From Halorubrum sp. Atlit-26R (GTDB taxonomy: Archaea > Halobacteriota > Halobacteria > Halobacteriales > Haloferacaceae): 64,000 nt of DNA. The stretch's first letter is position 1; every line of letters begins with the position of its first letter. The notes beneath the pieces are model-generated. The model was given only the letters and a program-made list of their open reading frames with translations. It had not been told where the DNA came from and did no database searches. The position numbers and the translations under genes were made by a program. The DNA is taken from positions 1 to 64,000 of the forward strand of contig NZ_QPLT01000009.1 of the NCBI RefSeq assembly GCF_003666015.1, read 5' to 3'. Shown here piece after piece: positions 8,613-17,291 of the stretch.

Positions 8613-10022
8613 TCAGATCAGGGGTTCGACGAGGTCGCGTCCCTCGTCGAGCAGGTCGTCGACGGCCTCCTCGGAGTCCGCCTCCGCGTACACCCGCAGC
8701 TTCGGCTCGGTGCCCGAGGGGCGGACGAGCAGCCACGAGCCGCTCTCCAAGAGGAGCTTGAACCCGTCGAGGGTGACGACCTTCGCGACGGGGGAGCCGC
8801 AGACGGACTCCGGGATGTGGTCTTCCAGTTCGTCGAGGACGCCCGCCTTCCGGTCGTCGGGGCAGTCGAGCGACACCTTCCCGGCCGCGATCTGCCCGTG
8901 TTCGTCGAGCAGGCGGTCGACGCGCGCGTCGAACGGCTCGGCGGCGTGGGTCGCGGCCGCGAGCAGCGCCATCAGCACGCCGTCCTTCTCGCGGACGTGG
9001 CCGCGGAGGGTGAACCCGCCCGACTCCTCGCCGCCGAACAGCGCGTCGTGCTCGCCCATCGCCTCGGCGACCCACTTGAAACCGACCGGCGTCTCGTACA
9101 CGTCCTCGCCGTGCGCCTCCGCGATGCGGTCGACGAGGAACGTCGTCGAGACGGTGCGGACCGCGGGCCCGGAGTCGGTCTCCAGCAGGCGGTCGTAGCA
9201 GGCCGAATAGAAGAGGTTCGCGTCGAGGACGCCGCGCTCGGGCGTGACGACCGCGATCCGGTCGGCGTCGCCGTCGTTGGCGACCCCGAGGTCGACGTCG
9301 CTGTCGGGGTCGGTGACGCGGTCGGCCAGCGCTTCGAGGTGTTCGGCCGAGGGTTCGGGTGAGTCGCCGCCGAAGGTCACGTCGCGCTCGCAGCGCAGGC
9401 GGACGACCTCCGCGCCGGCCGACTCCAGCAGCGCGTCAGTGACGCCGCGCCCGCTCCCGTGCATCGCGTCGTACGCGACCGTGAGCCCGGAGAGGTCGAG
9501 CGCGTCGCCGGTGCCGGGGGCGGCGACGCGCCCCACGAGGTCGCGGGCCGCGTCCGCGTGGTCGCTCACGAGGTCGACGCGTTCGATCTCGCCGCGCTCG
9601 GCCTCGGGGAGGAGGTCGGGCTCCGCGAGGCGGTCGACGACGTCCTCGGTCACGTCCGGCAGCGCGGGGGCGCCGTCGTGCGGGATGAACTTCACGCCGT
9701 TGTACTCGGGCGGGTTGTGGGAGGCCGTGACCATACACGCGCCGGCGAGTCCGCGATCGACGATGGCGTACGCGATGACGGGCGTCGGCGCGTCGCGCTC
9801 GGGGAGGAGTACGTCGAAGCCGTTGCCGGCGAGCACCTCGGCGAGGCTCTCGGCGAACCCCTCCGAGGTCTCGCGGGCGTCGTACCCCACGGCGACCGGC
9901 TCGTCGTGGCCCGCCGCGTCGAGGTGGTCCGCGACCGCCTGTCCGACGATCCGCACGCGCTCGTCGGTGAAGGTGTCGAGCGTCGCGCGCCAGCCGTCCG
10001 TGCCGAAGGAGATCTGGTCCAT
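8613..10022 (-). CDS. Phosphoglucomutase/phosphomannomutase family protein
   Basis: 469 residues from ATG 10020-10022 (M-D-Q-I-S-F-G-T-D-G-W-R). An in-frame start 21 codons upstream is less likely, since the family begins close to the F-G-T-D-G-W-R motif. The phosphoserine is Ser101 in T-A-S-H-N-P-P-E-Y-N-G-V. The metal loop D-G-D-A-D-R lies mid-protein, the sugar loop E-E-S-G-G follows, and the phosphate-binding R-P-S-G-T-E-P-K loop is near the C terminus. It interconverts hexose 1- and 6-phosphates for nucleotide-sugar synthesis; glucose versus mannose preference cannot be told from sequence. The 5' side faces repeat copy A. Confidence 0.93.
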   Translation of the reverse strand: MDQISFGTDGWRATLDTFTDERVRIVGQAVADHLDAAGHDEPVAVGYDARETSEGFAESLAEVLAGNGFDVLLPERDAPTPVIAYAIVDRGLAGACMVTASHNPPEYNGVKFIPHDGAPALPDVTEDVVDRLAEPDLLPEAERGEIERVDLVSDHADAARDLVGRVAAPGTGDALDLSGLTVAYDAMHGSGRGVTDALLESAGAEVVRLRCERDVTFGGDSPEPSAEHLEALADRVTDPDSDVDLGVANDGDADRIAVVTPERGVLDANLFYSACYDRLLETDSGPAVRTVSTTFLVDRIAEAHGEDVYETPVGFKWVAEAMGEHDALFGGEESGGFTLRGHVREKDGVLMALLAAATHAAEPFDARVDRLLDEHGQIAAGKVSLDCPDDRKAGVLDELEDHIPESVCGSPVAKVVTLDGFKLLLESGSWLLVRPSGTEPKLRVYAEADSEEAVDDLLDEGRDLVEPLI

Positions 10023-10099
10023 GTCGGCCACGTCGGCGGCGGGGACAATAATGCCCGGTGTCGGTCGCGAGGCTTGCGCGGCCAAATCGATAGCGGCTG

Positions 10100-10453
10100 T
10101 TTATAAATCAACCGCGGTGGCGCGTGCCGGTGAGCGCCCGAAGGGCGCGAATCGCACGCGCGAGGGAGTCGGCCGACCGCAGGGAGGCCGACGAGGCTGG
10201 GGAGGTGTGAGGTGCTGTGCGGTCGCGGGGCGGGACTCAAAGGGGCAGTCGGGAGGACGCCGTAGGCGACGTAAGCACCGCAACGAGGAAGCGAACGAAG
10301 TGAGCGACCGAGTGAGGAGCGCAGCGAGCGTACGGCGTCCTCCCGACTGGGGCTTTGGAGGTAGTCGCCGTCGATCAGGAGGTGTCAGCGTATAGCCGAG
10401 CGGCTGGGGCTTTGGAGGTGGTCGCCGCCGGTCCGTGGCCACCCACTTATAAA
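10100..10453 (-). repeat. Structured intergenic repeat, copy A (candidate ncRNA)
   Basis: First of five related non-coding elements; the element sense is on the minus strand. It is bounded by TTTATAAA (10100-10107) and CTTATAAA (10446-10453). The main stem arms are 10331-10357 (5' arm in the sense orientation) and 10238-10264. They pair CAAAG with CTTTG, leave CCC opposite CCC, then pair CAG with CTG and 16 further bases starting TCGGGAGG. A second copy of the CAAAGCCCCAG leader motif lies about 60 bp upstream in the sense orientation. The 3' domain shows hairpins around GCGCCC/GGGCGC and GTCGGC/GCCGAC and ends in GCACGCGCCACC. No plausible coding frame. It fills the space between divergent pgm and the FMN reductase. 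Confidence 0.8.
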
Positions 10454-10580
10454 CAATCGACTGGGATTTAAAAACACGAAACGCTCCCCAGCGCCGCTGA
10501 CGAACTGGCGCCGATCAGAACTTCGTACCCGGACCGCTTCGATCGCCTCCGTTTTTATTACTCGCCCCCGAACCCGGATT

Positions 10581-11135
10581 ATGACCCGAATCGTCGCCGT
10601 CTCCGGCAGTCGGAGCGCGGACAGCACCACCCGGGCCGCGCTCCGCGTCGCGCTCGGCGCCGCGGCCGACGCCGGCGCGGAGACCGACCTGATCGACCTC
10701 GCCGCCGTCGACCTCCCGCTGTACCACCCCGACGAGGGCGCGCAGGGCGACAGCGAGGCGCTGAAACGTCGCGTCCGCGAGGCGGACGGCGTCCTCGCGG
10801 GCACGCCCGTCTACCGCGGCTCCTACTCGTCGACGTTTAAGAACTTCCACGACTTCTGCGGCTCAGACGAGTACGCGAACACGGCCGTCGGCCTCCTCGC
10901 GACCGCGGGCGGCGGCTCCTACGGCGGAACCTTAGAACACCTCCGGTCGACGTTCCGGAACGTCCACGCGTGGACCGTGCCCCACGAGGTCGGGATTCAG
11001 GGCGCCTCCTCGAAGATCGAGACGGGCGCGACCGATCCGGACGCCGGCCCCCGGATCACCGACGCGGACCTCCGCCGCCGCACCGAGCGGCTCGGGCGAG
11101 TCGTCCTCGAACACGCCGAGCGGGTGCGGAAGTGA
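10581..11135 (+). CDS. NAD(P)H-dependent FMN reductase family protein
   Basis: 184 residues with a flavodoxin-like fold. The N-terminal strand and phosphate loop read V-A-V-S-G-S-R-S-A-D-S-T-T. The middle shows A-D-G-V-L-A-G-T-P-V-Y-R-G-S-Y-S-S-T-F-K with the family's F-K-N-F-H-D-F helix. A glycine-rich loop A-T-A-G-G-G-S-Y-G-G-T follows. Such enzymes reduce free FMN or small quinone-like substrates with NAD(P)H. Monocistronic from the spacing; the promoter must lie between repeat copy A and the start. Physiological substrate unknown. Confidence 0.87.
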   Translation: MTRIVAVSGSRSADSTTRAALRVALGAAADAGAETDLIDLAAVDLPLYHPDEGAQGDSEALKRRVREADGVLAGTPVYRGSYSSTFKNFHDFCGSDEYANTAVGLLATAGGGSYGGTLEHLRSTFRNVHAWTVPHEVGIQGASSKIETGATDPDAGPRITDADLRRRTERLGRVVLEHAERVRK

Positions 11136-11205
11136 GGGTGGTGCCGGTCGCCGAGTACCGGCCGCGGTCGGCAGGGATTTCCCCCGCGAGACCGACCCTC
11201 CGCCG

Positions 11206-11577
11206 ATGAGTCGCATCCGCCCGGACGAACTGGACGAGCGCCTCGGCACCGACGACGAGCCGTTCCTGCTGGACATCCGCCCCGAGGCGGACTTCGAGGC
11301 CGGTGCGATCGACGGGAGCCGGAACGTGCCGGTGTACGACGACCTCCGCGGCGGCGACGACGCCGCACTCCGCCGCCGGCTCGACGAGGTCCCCGACGAC
11401 CGCGAGGTCGTCACGGTCTGTAAGATGGGGATCGTCGCCAAGCGCGCGACTCGCGTGCTCGACGAGGCGGGCTACGAGGCGTCGACGCTCTCCGGCGGGA
11501 TGAGCGGCTGGAACGGGTACGAACGGGGGTCGCTCGGCTACAGGATCAGGTCGCTGTGGTGGCGGCTCCGAGGGTGA
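11206..11577 (+). CDS. Rhodanese-like domain protein
   Basis: 123 residues forming one rhodanese domain. Visible are the N-terminal L-L-D-I-R-P-E-A-D-F-E-A-G-A-I motif (residues 24-36), A-x-N-V-P-V-Y-D substrate strand, and the active-site loop V-T-V-C-K-M-G-I-V-A-K-R with the catalytic Cys near residue 70. C-terminal L-S-G-G-M-S-G-W-N-G-Y is the family's closing motif. It probably carries persulfide sulfur, for example for thiolation or detoxification. It lies 70 bp after the FMN reductase on the same strand; a shared transcript is possible. Confidence 0.9.
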   Translation: MSRIRPDELDERLGTDDEPFLLDIRPEADFEAGAIDGSRNVPVYDDLRGGDDAALRRRLDEVPDDREVVTVCKMGIVAKRATRVLDEAGYEASTLSGGMSGWNGYERGSLGYRIRSLWWRLRG

Positions 11578-11679
11578 CGGCCGGCCGCGCGGAACCGGGG
11601 CAGTCGGGGGCCGCGACCCGCCGGGCTTTTGCCCGGCTCCCCGCTACGACGCGTATGACCGAACCGGGTGACGACGACC

Positions 11680-12216
11680 GTGTCCGCTAACCGGAAGGGT
11701 GACCGCCGCGAGCGCGAGCTGGTGAACGCCTTAGACGAGGCCGGGTTCGCCGTGATGCGCGCGCCGGCCAGCGGCTCCGCGACGGAGCGCGAGCTGCCCG
11801 ACGTGCTCGCGGGCGACGGCGAGACGTTCTACGCCATCGAGGCGAAGTCGAGCGCGGGCGACCCCATCTACCTCACCGGCGAGGAGGTGGAGGCGCTCCT
11901 CTTCTTTGCGCGGAACTTCGGCGCCAAGGCCCGGATCGCGGTGCGGTTCGACCGCGAGGACTGGTTCTTCTTCCACCCCGGCGACCTCTACACCACCGAC
12001 GCCGGTTCCTACCGCGTCAAAAAAGAGAAAGCGCTCGCGGACGGCACCGACTTCCCCGAGTTCGTGGGCGAGACGGAGAAGGTGACGCTCGCGGAGGTGG
12101 GCGACGGCGGTGACGACGCGGACGCGACCGACCCGGAGACCGAGGAGCGGCGGACGATCCTCGAGGCCGTCCGCGACGGCCACATGCCGGTCGAGGACGC
12201 GCTCGACGTGCTGTAG
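11680..12216 (+). CDS. hjc: Holliday junction resolvase Hjc
   Basis: 178 residues from GTG 11680 ([14 protein letters not shown]), the start closest to the family consensus. GTG 11668 would add four residues, and an ATG at 11655 is in another frame and soon stops. Nuclease residues of the archaeal Hjc fold are visible: E in R-E-R-E-L, the R-A-P-A-S-G-S-A loop, D in L-P-D-V-L, and E-A-K in Y-A-I-E-A-K-S-S. Typical Hjc covers residues 1-120. The remaining acidic tail (E-V-G-D-G-G-D-D onward) ends in an amphipathic helix. It cleaves four-way DNA junctions in recombination. Confidence 0.92.
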   Translation: MSANRKGDRRERELVNALDEAGFAVMRAPASGSATERELPDVLAGDGETFYAIEAKSSAGDPIYLTGEEVEALLFFARNFGAKARIAVRFDREDWFFFHPGDLYTTDAGSYRVKKEKALADGTDFPEFVGETEKVTLAEVGDGGDDADATDPETEERRTILEAVRDGHMPVEDALDVL

Positions 12217-12309
12217 CCGAGCGGGGCGCCGCTCCCGCTTCGCCCGCGAGACCCGCTCGCCGCCGCGGACCCCCTCGCTTATCCCTCGCGGCGCCGAACC
12301 CTGCGACGA

Positions 12310-13308
12310 ATGAGCGAGGACTTCGGCCTGCTCGAACCCGCGGACCAGCCCGGCGACGAGTGGGAGCAGCTCGACGTCTCCGACACCGAGGCCGACCGGA
12401 TCGCCCGGCGGCAGGACCGCGAGTTCGACGAGTTCCGCAAGCGGATCAAAGACACCGAGCAGTTCAAGCTGCAGGAGTCGGTGTTCGACGACGCCACCCT
12501 GGCGGCCGTCTACAAGCTGGTCCAGGACGGCTACGTCGACGCCTTCGGCGGGCCGGTGTCCACCGGGAAGGAGGCGAGCGTCTTCGAGGCGCTCGGCGGG
12601 CAGGCTGGCGAGCGGCCGGAGCCGGGCTCGGAAGCGGCCGGCGGCGGCCCCGAGGGCGTCACGCCCGAGCGCGAGGTCGCGGTGAAGGTGTACCGGATCA
12701 ACTCCTCGAACTTCCGGCAGATGCGCGACTACTTGGAGGGCGACCCGCGCTTCGAGGGGATCGCGAGCGACAAGAAGGCGGTCGTGCTGGCGTGGACCCG
12801 CAAGGAGTTCGCGAACCTCGAACGGGCGCGGAAGGCGGGCGTCCGGGTGCCCGAACCGATCGCGGTCCAGCGCAACGTCCTCGTGATGGAGCTGGTCGGC
12901 CACGCCGAGGACCGCGCCCGGCGGCTGAGCGAGGTTGACGTGGAGAACCCGGAGACCGCCTACGAGGTCGTCCGCGAGTACATGCGCCGGCTGTACGGCG
13001 CCGGGCTGATCCACGGCGACCTCTCGGAGTACAACATGATCATCCACGAGGGCGAGCTCGTGGTCATCGACCTCGGACAGGCCGTGACGGTCCACCACCC
13101 CAACGCCGGGGAGTTCCTGAAGCGCGACTGCGAGAACGTGGCGACCTTCTTTACGCGGCAGGGGATCGACGTCGACCCCGACGACCTCCGCGCGTACGTG
13201 ACGGAGCCGGAGCCGGACCCGACGGGGGAGCCGAGAGCAGACGGAGAGTCGGAGTCGGGCGGGGAGGCCGACGGGGAACCGGAAGCGGACGGAGAGTCCG
13301 ACGCGTAG
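12310..13308 (+). CDS. rio1: RIO1-type serine/threonine protein kinase
   Basis: 332 residues. The RIO kinase features are V-S-T-G-K-E-A-S-V-F-E-A (glycine loop, about residue 83), V-A-V-K-V-Y-R-I (ATP lysine), the catalytic loop I-H-G-D-L-S-E-Y-N-M-I, and metal-binding V-V-I-D-L-G-Q-A-V. The insert between the glycine loop and the lysine strand is rich in G and E. The protein ends in a 40-residue acidic tail with E-x-D-G-E repeats. Archaeal Rio1 acts in maturation of the small ribosomal subunit. A KH-domain ribosome-assembly protein lies 0.9 kb downstream on the same strand, beyond the antisense toxin module. Confidence 0.94.
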   Translation: MSEDFGLLEPADQPGDEWEQLDVSDTEADRIARRQDREFDEFRKRIKDTEQFKLQESVFDDATLAAVYKLVQDGYVDAFGGPVSTGKEASVFEALGGQAGERPEPGSEAAGGGPEGVTPEREVAVKVYRINSSNFRQMRDYLEGDPRFEGIASDKKAVVLAWTRKEFANLERARKAGVRVPEPIAVQRNVLVMELVGHAEDRARRLSEVDVENPETAYEVVREYMRRLYGAGLIHGDLSEYNMIIHEGELVVIDLGQAVTVHHPNAGEFLKRDCENVATFFTRQGIDVDPDDLRAYVTEPEPDPTGEPRADGESESGGEADGEPEADGESDA

Positions 13309-13326
13309 GCCGCGGCGACGAAGCGC

Positions 13327-13680
13327 TCACCGACGGAGTTCCGCGACCAGCGCGTCGACCGCCTCGTCGACGACGTCCTCGCGGAGTCGCCCCTGCCATC
13401 GGTCGACGTCACTCCGCGAGAGCGACTGAACTCCCCACGGAACGATCCGACTCGTCTTCGGGGTTCCGCCGCGCACCCACGCCGGGTCGGGGATTTCGAC
13501 GAGTCCGTCCATCCACGAGCGCGTCGTGAGCGTGAGCGCGAGGTACTGCTCGCCGTAAAACGGACGCCCCTCGTGGTTCGACACGACGAGCCACGGACGC
13601 GCCGCCTCGGCTAACTTGAACGGATCGTCGCCGTACACCACGTCACCACGCTCGTAGACCGGTTCGTCGTCGCTCGTCAC
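13327..13680 (-). CDS. PemK/MazF-family toxin-like protein
   Basis: 117 residues from GTG 13678-13680, which overlaps the stop of the upstream winged-helix gene by four bases (GTGA), so translation is coupled. The N-terminal part has the MazF-type strand Y-E-R-G-D-V-V-Y, P-W-L-V-V-S-N-H-E, and later L-A-L-T-L-T-T-R and R-I-V-P-W-G-V-Q-S-L. These match the SH3-like barrel of PemK/MazF endoribonucleases. The C-terminal helix is charged. In haloarchaea such genes often follow a winged-helix gene that replaces the usual antitoxin. Toxicity and cleavage are inferred. Convergent with rio1, 18 bp apart. Confidence 0.82.
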   Translation of the reverse strand: MTSDDEPVYERGDVVYGDDPFKLAEAARPWLVVSNHEGRPFYGEQYLALTLTTRSWMDGLVEIPDPAWVRGGTPKTSRIVPWGVQSLSRSDVDRWQGRLREDVVDEAVDALVAELRR

Positions 13681-14048
13681 GCTTCGTCTCCGACGTTCGG
13701 ATGCGGTTCGTCGGGAGCGCGTTCGCGCCACACCGACTCGTCTTCTTCGCCGAGTCGGTCGTTGAACAGGGCCGTCGCGCGGTTGTACCCGTCGTACTCC
13801 GACAATCGGTCCGAGTCCTCCGTGATCGCCCAGTAGGTCGCCTTGTGCTCGACGAGCCCGCGACCCTTCAGCCGCGAGAGCGCCGTGCTGACGGCGCCGG
13901 CGTCGAGGTCGATCCGATCGGCCACTTCGCGGGCTTCGAACGCGCGGTCGTCGTGGGCGGCGAGGAACCCGAGCACGCGTTCCGGGGCGGAGAGGCCGGC
14001 GAGCTCCTCCTCGCTCGCGTCCTCGAAGGTGTCCCTGTCGATGGACAT
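13677..14048 (-). CDS. Winged-helix regulator / probable antitoxin
   Basis: 123 residues starting M-S-I-D-R-D-T-F-E-D (ATG 14046-14048); an upstream extension is not supported because it runs through the promoter of the divergent KH gene. Residues 24-80 form a MarR/Rrf2-like winged helix: A-P-E-R-V-L-G-F-L-A-A-H-D-D-R-A-F, then E-V-A-D-R-I-D-L-D-A-G-A-V-S-T-A-L-S-R-L as recognition unit and G-L-V-E-H-K wing. The C-terminal tail carries Y-D-G-Y-N-R-A-T and an acidic end. Coupled translationally to the PemK-like gene, so probably represses the operon and neutralises the toxin. Confidence 0.8.
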   Translation of the reverse strand: MSIDRDTFEDASEEELAGLSAPERVLGFLAAHDDRAFEAREVADRIDLDAGAVSTALSRLKGRGLVEHKATYWAITEDSDRLSEYDGYNRATALFNDRLGEEDESVWRERAPDEPHPNVGDEA

Positions 14049-14228
14049 GGTCGATCGGTGATTCGACGTGAAGTGATAAAAGCGTTCGCGCTGAAAGTAC
14101 TGTGAACAGTGTGATTTTGGACCGCGCCGAACAAAAACGACCCGCAGAGCGCCGCAAACCCTCGTCACGCGGCCACACACCGCCCGCCGCGGAACACGCT
14201 TAAAAGGCTCCGCCGGGTACTCCGTGAT

Positions 14229-14771
14229 ATGCAACACGTGACGGTTCCGCAGGACCGTATCGGCGTCGTCATCGGCGCCGGCGGCGAGACGATGCGGGAG
14301 ATCGAAGAGCGGGCGAACGTGCGGCTCGACATCGACTCGGAGTCGGGGAGCGTCGCCATCGAGGAGCGCGACGACCCGGTCGCGGCGATGGTGGCCCCGG
14401 ACATCATCAAGGCGATCGGCCGCGGCTTCAAGCCGGAGACCGCGCTGTCGATCCTCGACCACGACCTCCGGACGCTCGACCTGATCGACCTGTCGGAACA
14501 CACCCGCAACGACAACGACCTCCAGCGCAAGAAGGGCCGGATCATCGGCGAGAACGGTCGGACTCGGGAGCTCATCGAGGAGCTGTCGGGCGCGAACGTC
14601 GTCGTCTACGGCTCGACCGTGGGCGCCGTGGGCCAGCCCGAGGAGCTCGAAGTGGTTCGGCGGGCCGTCGGCATGTTGCTGGATGGGGCGCCCCACGGCG
14701 CGGTGTACTCCTACTTGGAGCGCATGTCGAACGAGCTCGACGACGACGTGAGCTTCAACGCTCCTCAGTAA
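14229..14771 (+). CDS. KH-domain ribosome-assembly protein (Pno1/Dim2-like)
   Basis: 180 residues with two KH domains. The first holds R-I-G-V-V-I-G-A-G-G-E-T-M (residues about 8-20), with the G-x-G-G loop. The second holds K-G-R-I-I-G-E-N-G-R-T-R-E-L-I-E. It is the archaeal relative of eukaryotic Pno1/Dim2, which binds pre-16S/18S rRNA near its 3' end during small-subunit maturation together with Rio kinases. That partnership fits with rio1 nearby. The start ATG at 14229 is preceded by a compact AT-rich promoter region shared with the divergent winged-helix gene. Confidence 0.9.
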   Translation: MQHVTVPQDRIGVVIGAGGETMREIEERANVRLDIDSESGSVAIEERDDPVAAMVAPDIIKAIGRGFKPETALSILDHDLRTLDLIDLSEHTRNDNDLQRKKGRIIGENGRTRELIEELSGANVVVYGSTVGAVGQPEELEVVRRAVGMLLDGAPHGAVYSYLERMSNELDDDVSFNAPQ

Positions 14772-14825
14772 GCGAGCAGATCCTCCGGTGGTGCGGTTGG
14801 CGTCGCCGTCGCTGTTCGTTTCTTT

Positions 14826-15169
14826 GTAACTGTTATCGACTCCGCGGTGACTACCTCCAAAGCCCCAGTTGGTCGGCTGTACGTGGTCGACTGTATATCG
14901 ACGGTGACTACCTCCAAAGCCCCAGCCGCGAGGACGCCGTACGCTCGCTGCGCTCCTCGCTCAGTCGCTAACGCTCCTTCGCTGTGGTGCTTGCGTCGCC
15001 TACGGCGTCCTCGCGGCTGCCCCTTTGAGCCCCACCCCGACCGCACAGCAACCGCACCTCACGCCTCCCCAGCCTCGTCGGCCTCCCTGCGGTCGGCCGA
15101 CTCCCTCGCGCGTGCGACTCACGCCCTTCGGGCGTTCGTCGGCACGCGCCACCGCGGTCCGTTTATAAG
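14826..15169 (+). repeat. Structured intergenic repeat, copy B (candidate ncRNA)
   Basis: Sense on the plus strand. The leader motif CCTCCAAAGCCCCAG occurs twice (about 14852 and 14911), each preceded by CGGTGACTA. Main stem arms are 14915-14941 and 15001-15027. The paired segment begins CCGCGAGG instead of the TCGGGAGG of copy A, and the opposite arm changes with it. The 3' domain has GTCGGC/GCCGAC, CGCCC/GGGCG and GTGC/GCAC hairpins and ends GCACGCGCCACCGC followed by TTTATAAG (15162-15169). No TTTATAA was found at the left end, only a weaker TTATC. Lies between the KH gene and the thermosome promoter. Confidence 0.8.
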
Positions 15170-15280
15170 CAATGTGCGTCCAGCAGTTGATCTGGAGTTC
15201 TATATAAAGAGCCGTGTGAACGCACCGCACACCGGCCGATACTCCCCCACCGTGTTGCGGTTTCGCACGACCCGAGCGAA

Positions 15281-15291
15281 GGGTTTATATA
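15281..15291 (+). promoter_or_regulatory. TATA box of the thermosome gene
   Basis: GGGTTTATATA just upstream of the thermosome start is a strong archaeal TATA element, with a purine-rich BRE-like CGAAG before it. The expected transcription start, about 25 bases downstream, falls at or close to ATG 15308, so the mRNA is leaderless or nearly so. Another TATA-like TATATAAA lies at about 15202-15210, between repeat copy B and this promoter; its role is unclear. Confidence 0.7.
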
Positions 15292-15307
15292 GAATCACAA
15301 TCAATCA

Positions 15308-17002
15308 ATGGTTGTAATGTCACAGCGTCAGCGGATGGGCAATCAGCCCATGATCGTACTTTCTGAAGAGTCGCAGCGTACCTCCGGAAAGGACGCGCAG
15401 AACATGAACATCACGGCCGGCAAGGCGGTCGCGGAGTCCGTCCGCACCACGCTCGGCCCGAAAGGGATGGACAAGATGCTCGTCGACTCCGGCGGGTCCG
15501 TCGTCGTCACGAACGACGGCGTCACCATCCTGAAGGAGATGGACATCGACCACCCGGCGGCCAACATGATCGTCGAGGTCTCCGAGACGCAGGAGGAGGA
15601 GGTCGGCGACGGCACCACCTCCGCGGTCGTGGTCGCCGGTGAGCTCCTCGACCAGGCCGAGGAGCTCCTCGATCAGGACATCCACGCGACGACCCTCGCC
15701 CAGGGGTACCGTCAGGCCGCCGAGAAGGCCAAGGAGATCCTCGACGAGGAGGCCATCGACGTCTCCGCGGACGACCGCGACACGCTCGTCGAGATCGCCG
15801 AGACGGCGATGACGGGCAAGGGCGCGGAGAACTCCAAGGACCTCCTCGCCGAGCTCGTCGTCGACGCCGTCCTCGCGGTGCAGGACGACGACGGCATCGA
15901 CACGGAGAACGTCTCCGTCGAGAAGGTCGTCGGCAGCTCCATCGACGAGTCCGAGCTCGTCGAGGGCGTCATCGTCGACAAAGAGCGCGTCGACGAGAAC
16001 ATGCCCTTCGCGGTCGAGGACGCCGACGTCGCGCTGTTCGACGGCGCCATCGAAGTGAAGGAGACGGAGATCGACGCCGAGGTCAACGTCACGGACCCCG
16101 ACCAGCTCCAGCAGTTCCTCGACCAGGAGGAGGAGCAGCTCCGCGAGATGGTCGACCACCTCACCGACATCGGCGCCGACGTCGTCTTCGTCGGTGACGG
16201 CATCGACGACATGGCCCAGCACTACCTCGCGCAGGAGGGCATCCTCGCCGTCCGCCGCGCGAAGTCCGACGACCTCAAGCGCCTCGCCCGCGCGACCGGC
16301 GGCCGCGTCGTCTCCAACCTCGACGACATCGAGACGGACGACCTCGGCTTCGCCGGCTCCGTCGCCCAGAAGGACATCGGCGGCGACGAGCGCATCTTCG
16401 TCGAGGACGTCGAGGAGGCGAAGTCCGTCACGCTCATCCTCCGCGGCGGCACCGAGCACGTCGTCGACGAGGTCGAGCGCGCCATCGACGACTCGCTCGG
16501 CGTCGTCCGCACGACGCTGCTCGACGGGAAGGTGCTGCCCGGCGGCGGCGCTCCCGAGGCCGAGCTGGCCCTCCAGCTCCGCGACTTCGCCGACTCCGTC
16601 GGCGGCCGCGAGCAGCTCGCCGTCGAGGCGTTCGCCGACGCCTTGGAAGTCGTCCCGCGCACCCTCGCCGAGAACGCGGGTCTCGACCCCATCGACTCGC
16701 TGGTCGACCTCCGCTCCCGCCACGACGGCGGCGAGTTCGGCGCCGGTCTCGACGCCTACACGGGCGACGTGATCGACATGGAGGCCGAGGGCGTCGTGGA
16801 GCCGCTCCGCGTCAAGACCCAGGCCATCGAGTCCGCCACCGAGGCGGCCGTCATGATCCTCCGCATCGACGACGTCATCGCGGCCGGCGACCTCAAGGGC
16901 GGCGGCACGGACGACGGCGGCGACGACGGCGGCCCCGGCGGCGCGCCCGGCGGCATGGGCGGCGGCATGGGCGGCATGGGCGGTATGGGCGGCGCGATGT
17001 GA
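15308..17002 (+). CDS. thsA: Thermosome subunit (group II chaperonin)
   Basis: 564 residues, full CCT/thermosome length. It assembles into a double-ring ATP-driven folding chamber. Visible are N-Q-P-M-I-V-L-S-E, the ATP-binding [10 protein letters not shown] and [17 protein letters not shown] (catalytic Asp), and the second nucleotide motif [11 protein letters not shown]. The C terminus is the glycine-methionine tail (G-G-M repeats) that projects into the cavity. Two starts are possible: ATG 15308 or ATG 15317 (M-S-Q-R-Q-R-M-G-N); the TATA position allows both. Expected to be heat-induced, as known for haloarchaeal cct genes. Confidence 0.96.
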   Translation: MVVMSQRQRMGNQPMIVLSEESQRTSGKDAQNMNITAGKAVAESVRTTLGPKGMDKMLVDSGGSVVVTNDGVTILKEMDIDHPAANMIVEVSETQEEEVGDGTTSAVVVAGELLDQAEELLDQDIHATTLAQGYRQAAEKAKEILDEEAIDVSADDRDTLVEIAETAMTGKGAENSKDLLAELVVDAVLAVQDDDGIDTENVSVEKVVGSSIDESELVEGVIVDKERVDENMPFAVEDADVALFDGAIEVKETEIDAEVNVTDPDQLQQFLDQEEEQLREMVDHLTDIGADVVFVGDGIDDMAQHYLAQEGILAVRRAKSDDLKRLARATGGRVVSNLDDIETDDLGFAGSVAQKDIGGDERIFVEDVEEAKSVTLILRGGTEHVVDEVERAIDDSLGVVRTTLLDGKVLPGGGAPEAELALQLRDFADSVGGREQLAVEAFADALEVVPRTLAENAGLDPIDSLVDLRSRHDGGEFGAGLDAYTGDVIDMEAEGVVEPLRVKTQAIESATEAAVMILRIDDVIAAGDLKGGGTDDGGDDGGPGGAPGGMGGGMGGMGGMGGAM

Positions 17003-17291
17003 AGTTCGGCGAGAACTCACACAACCCCCCGATACCGACCTGACGCCGAACCGCACCGCCTCTCGACCGACCGTCGCGCGCCCCTTCGGGCCCCGACGAC
17101 ACGCGACTTTTATCGACGACTCGACCGCGGAGCGACGCGCTCGTCGAGCGTCCGCGTTCATCGGTATCGAGCCACATATTCGTCGACGACGACACGAGGG
17201 TAACACCCGCGTAACCACGGGACGGCGGTGTCCGCGAGCGGTTAAGTGACTCCCGGTCCTCCGATCTTCCGACGAGGTTCTCACGTTCACC

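Noticed and set aside
9436-10106. Arginine- or valine-rich long frames antisense to the phosphohexomutase
   Set aside because: They mirror the codon pattern of the real gene and carry no motif; typical high-GC shadow frames.
16989-17291. Possible gene or structured RNA between the thermosome and the LUD protein
   Set aside because: No frame with haloarchaeal protein composition and no strong hairpin other than CCCCTTCGGGCCCC, which may only be a weak terminator-like stem.
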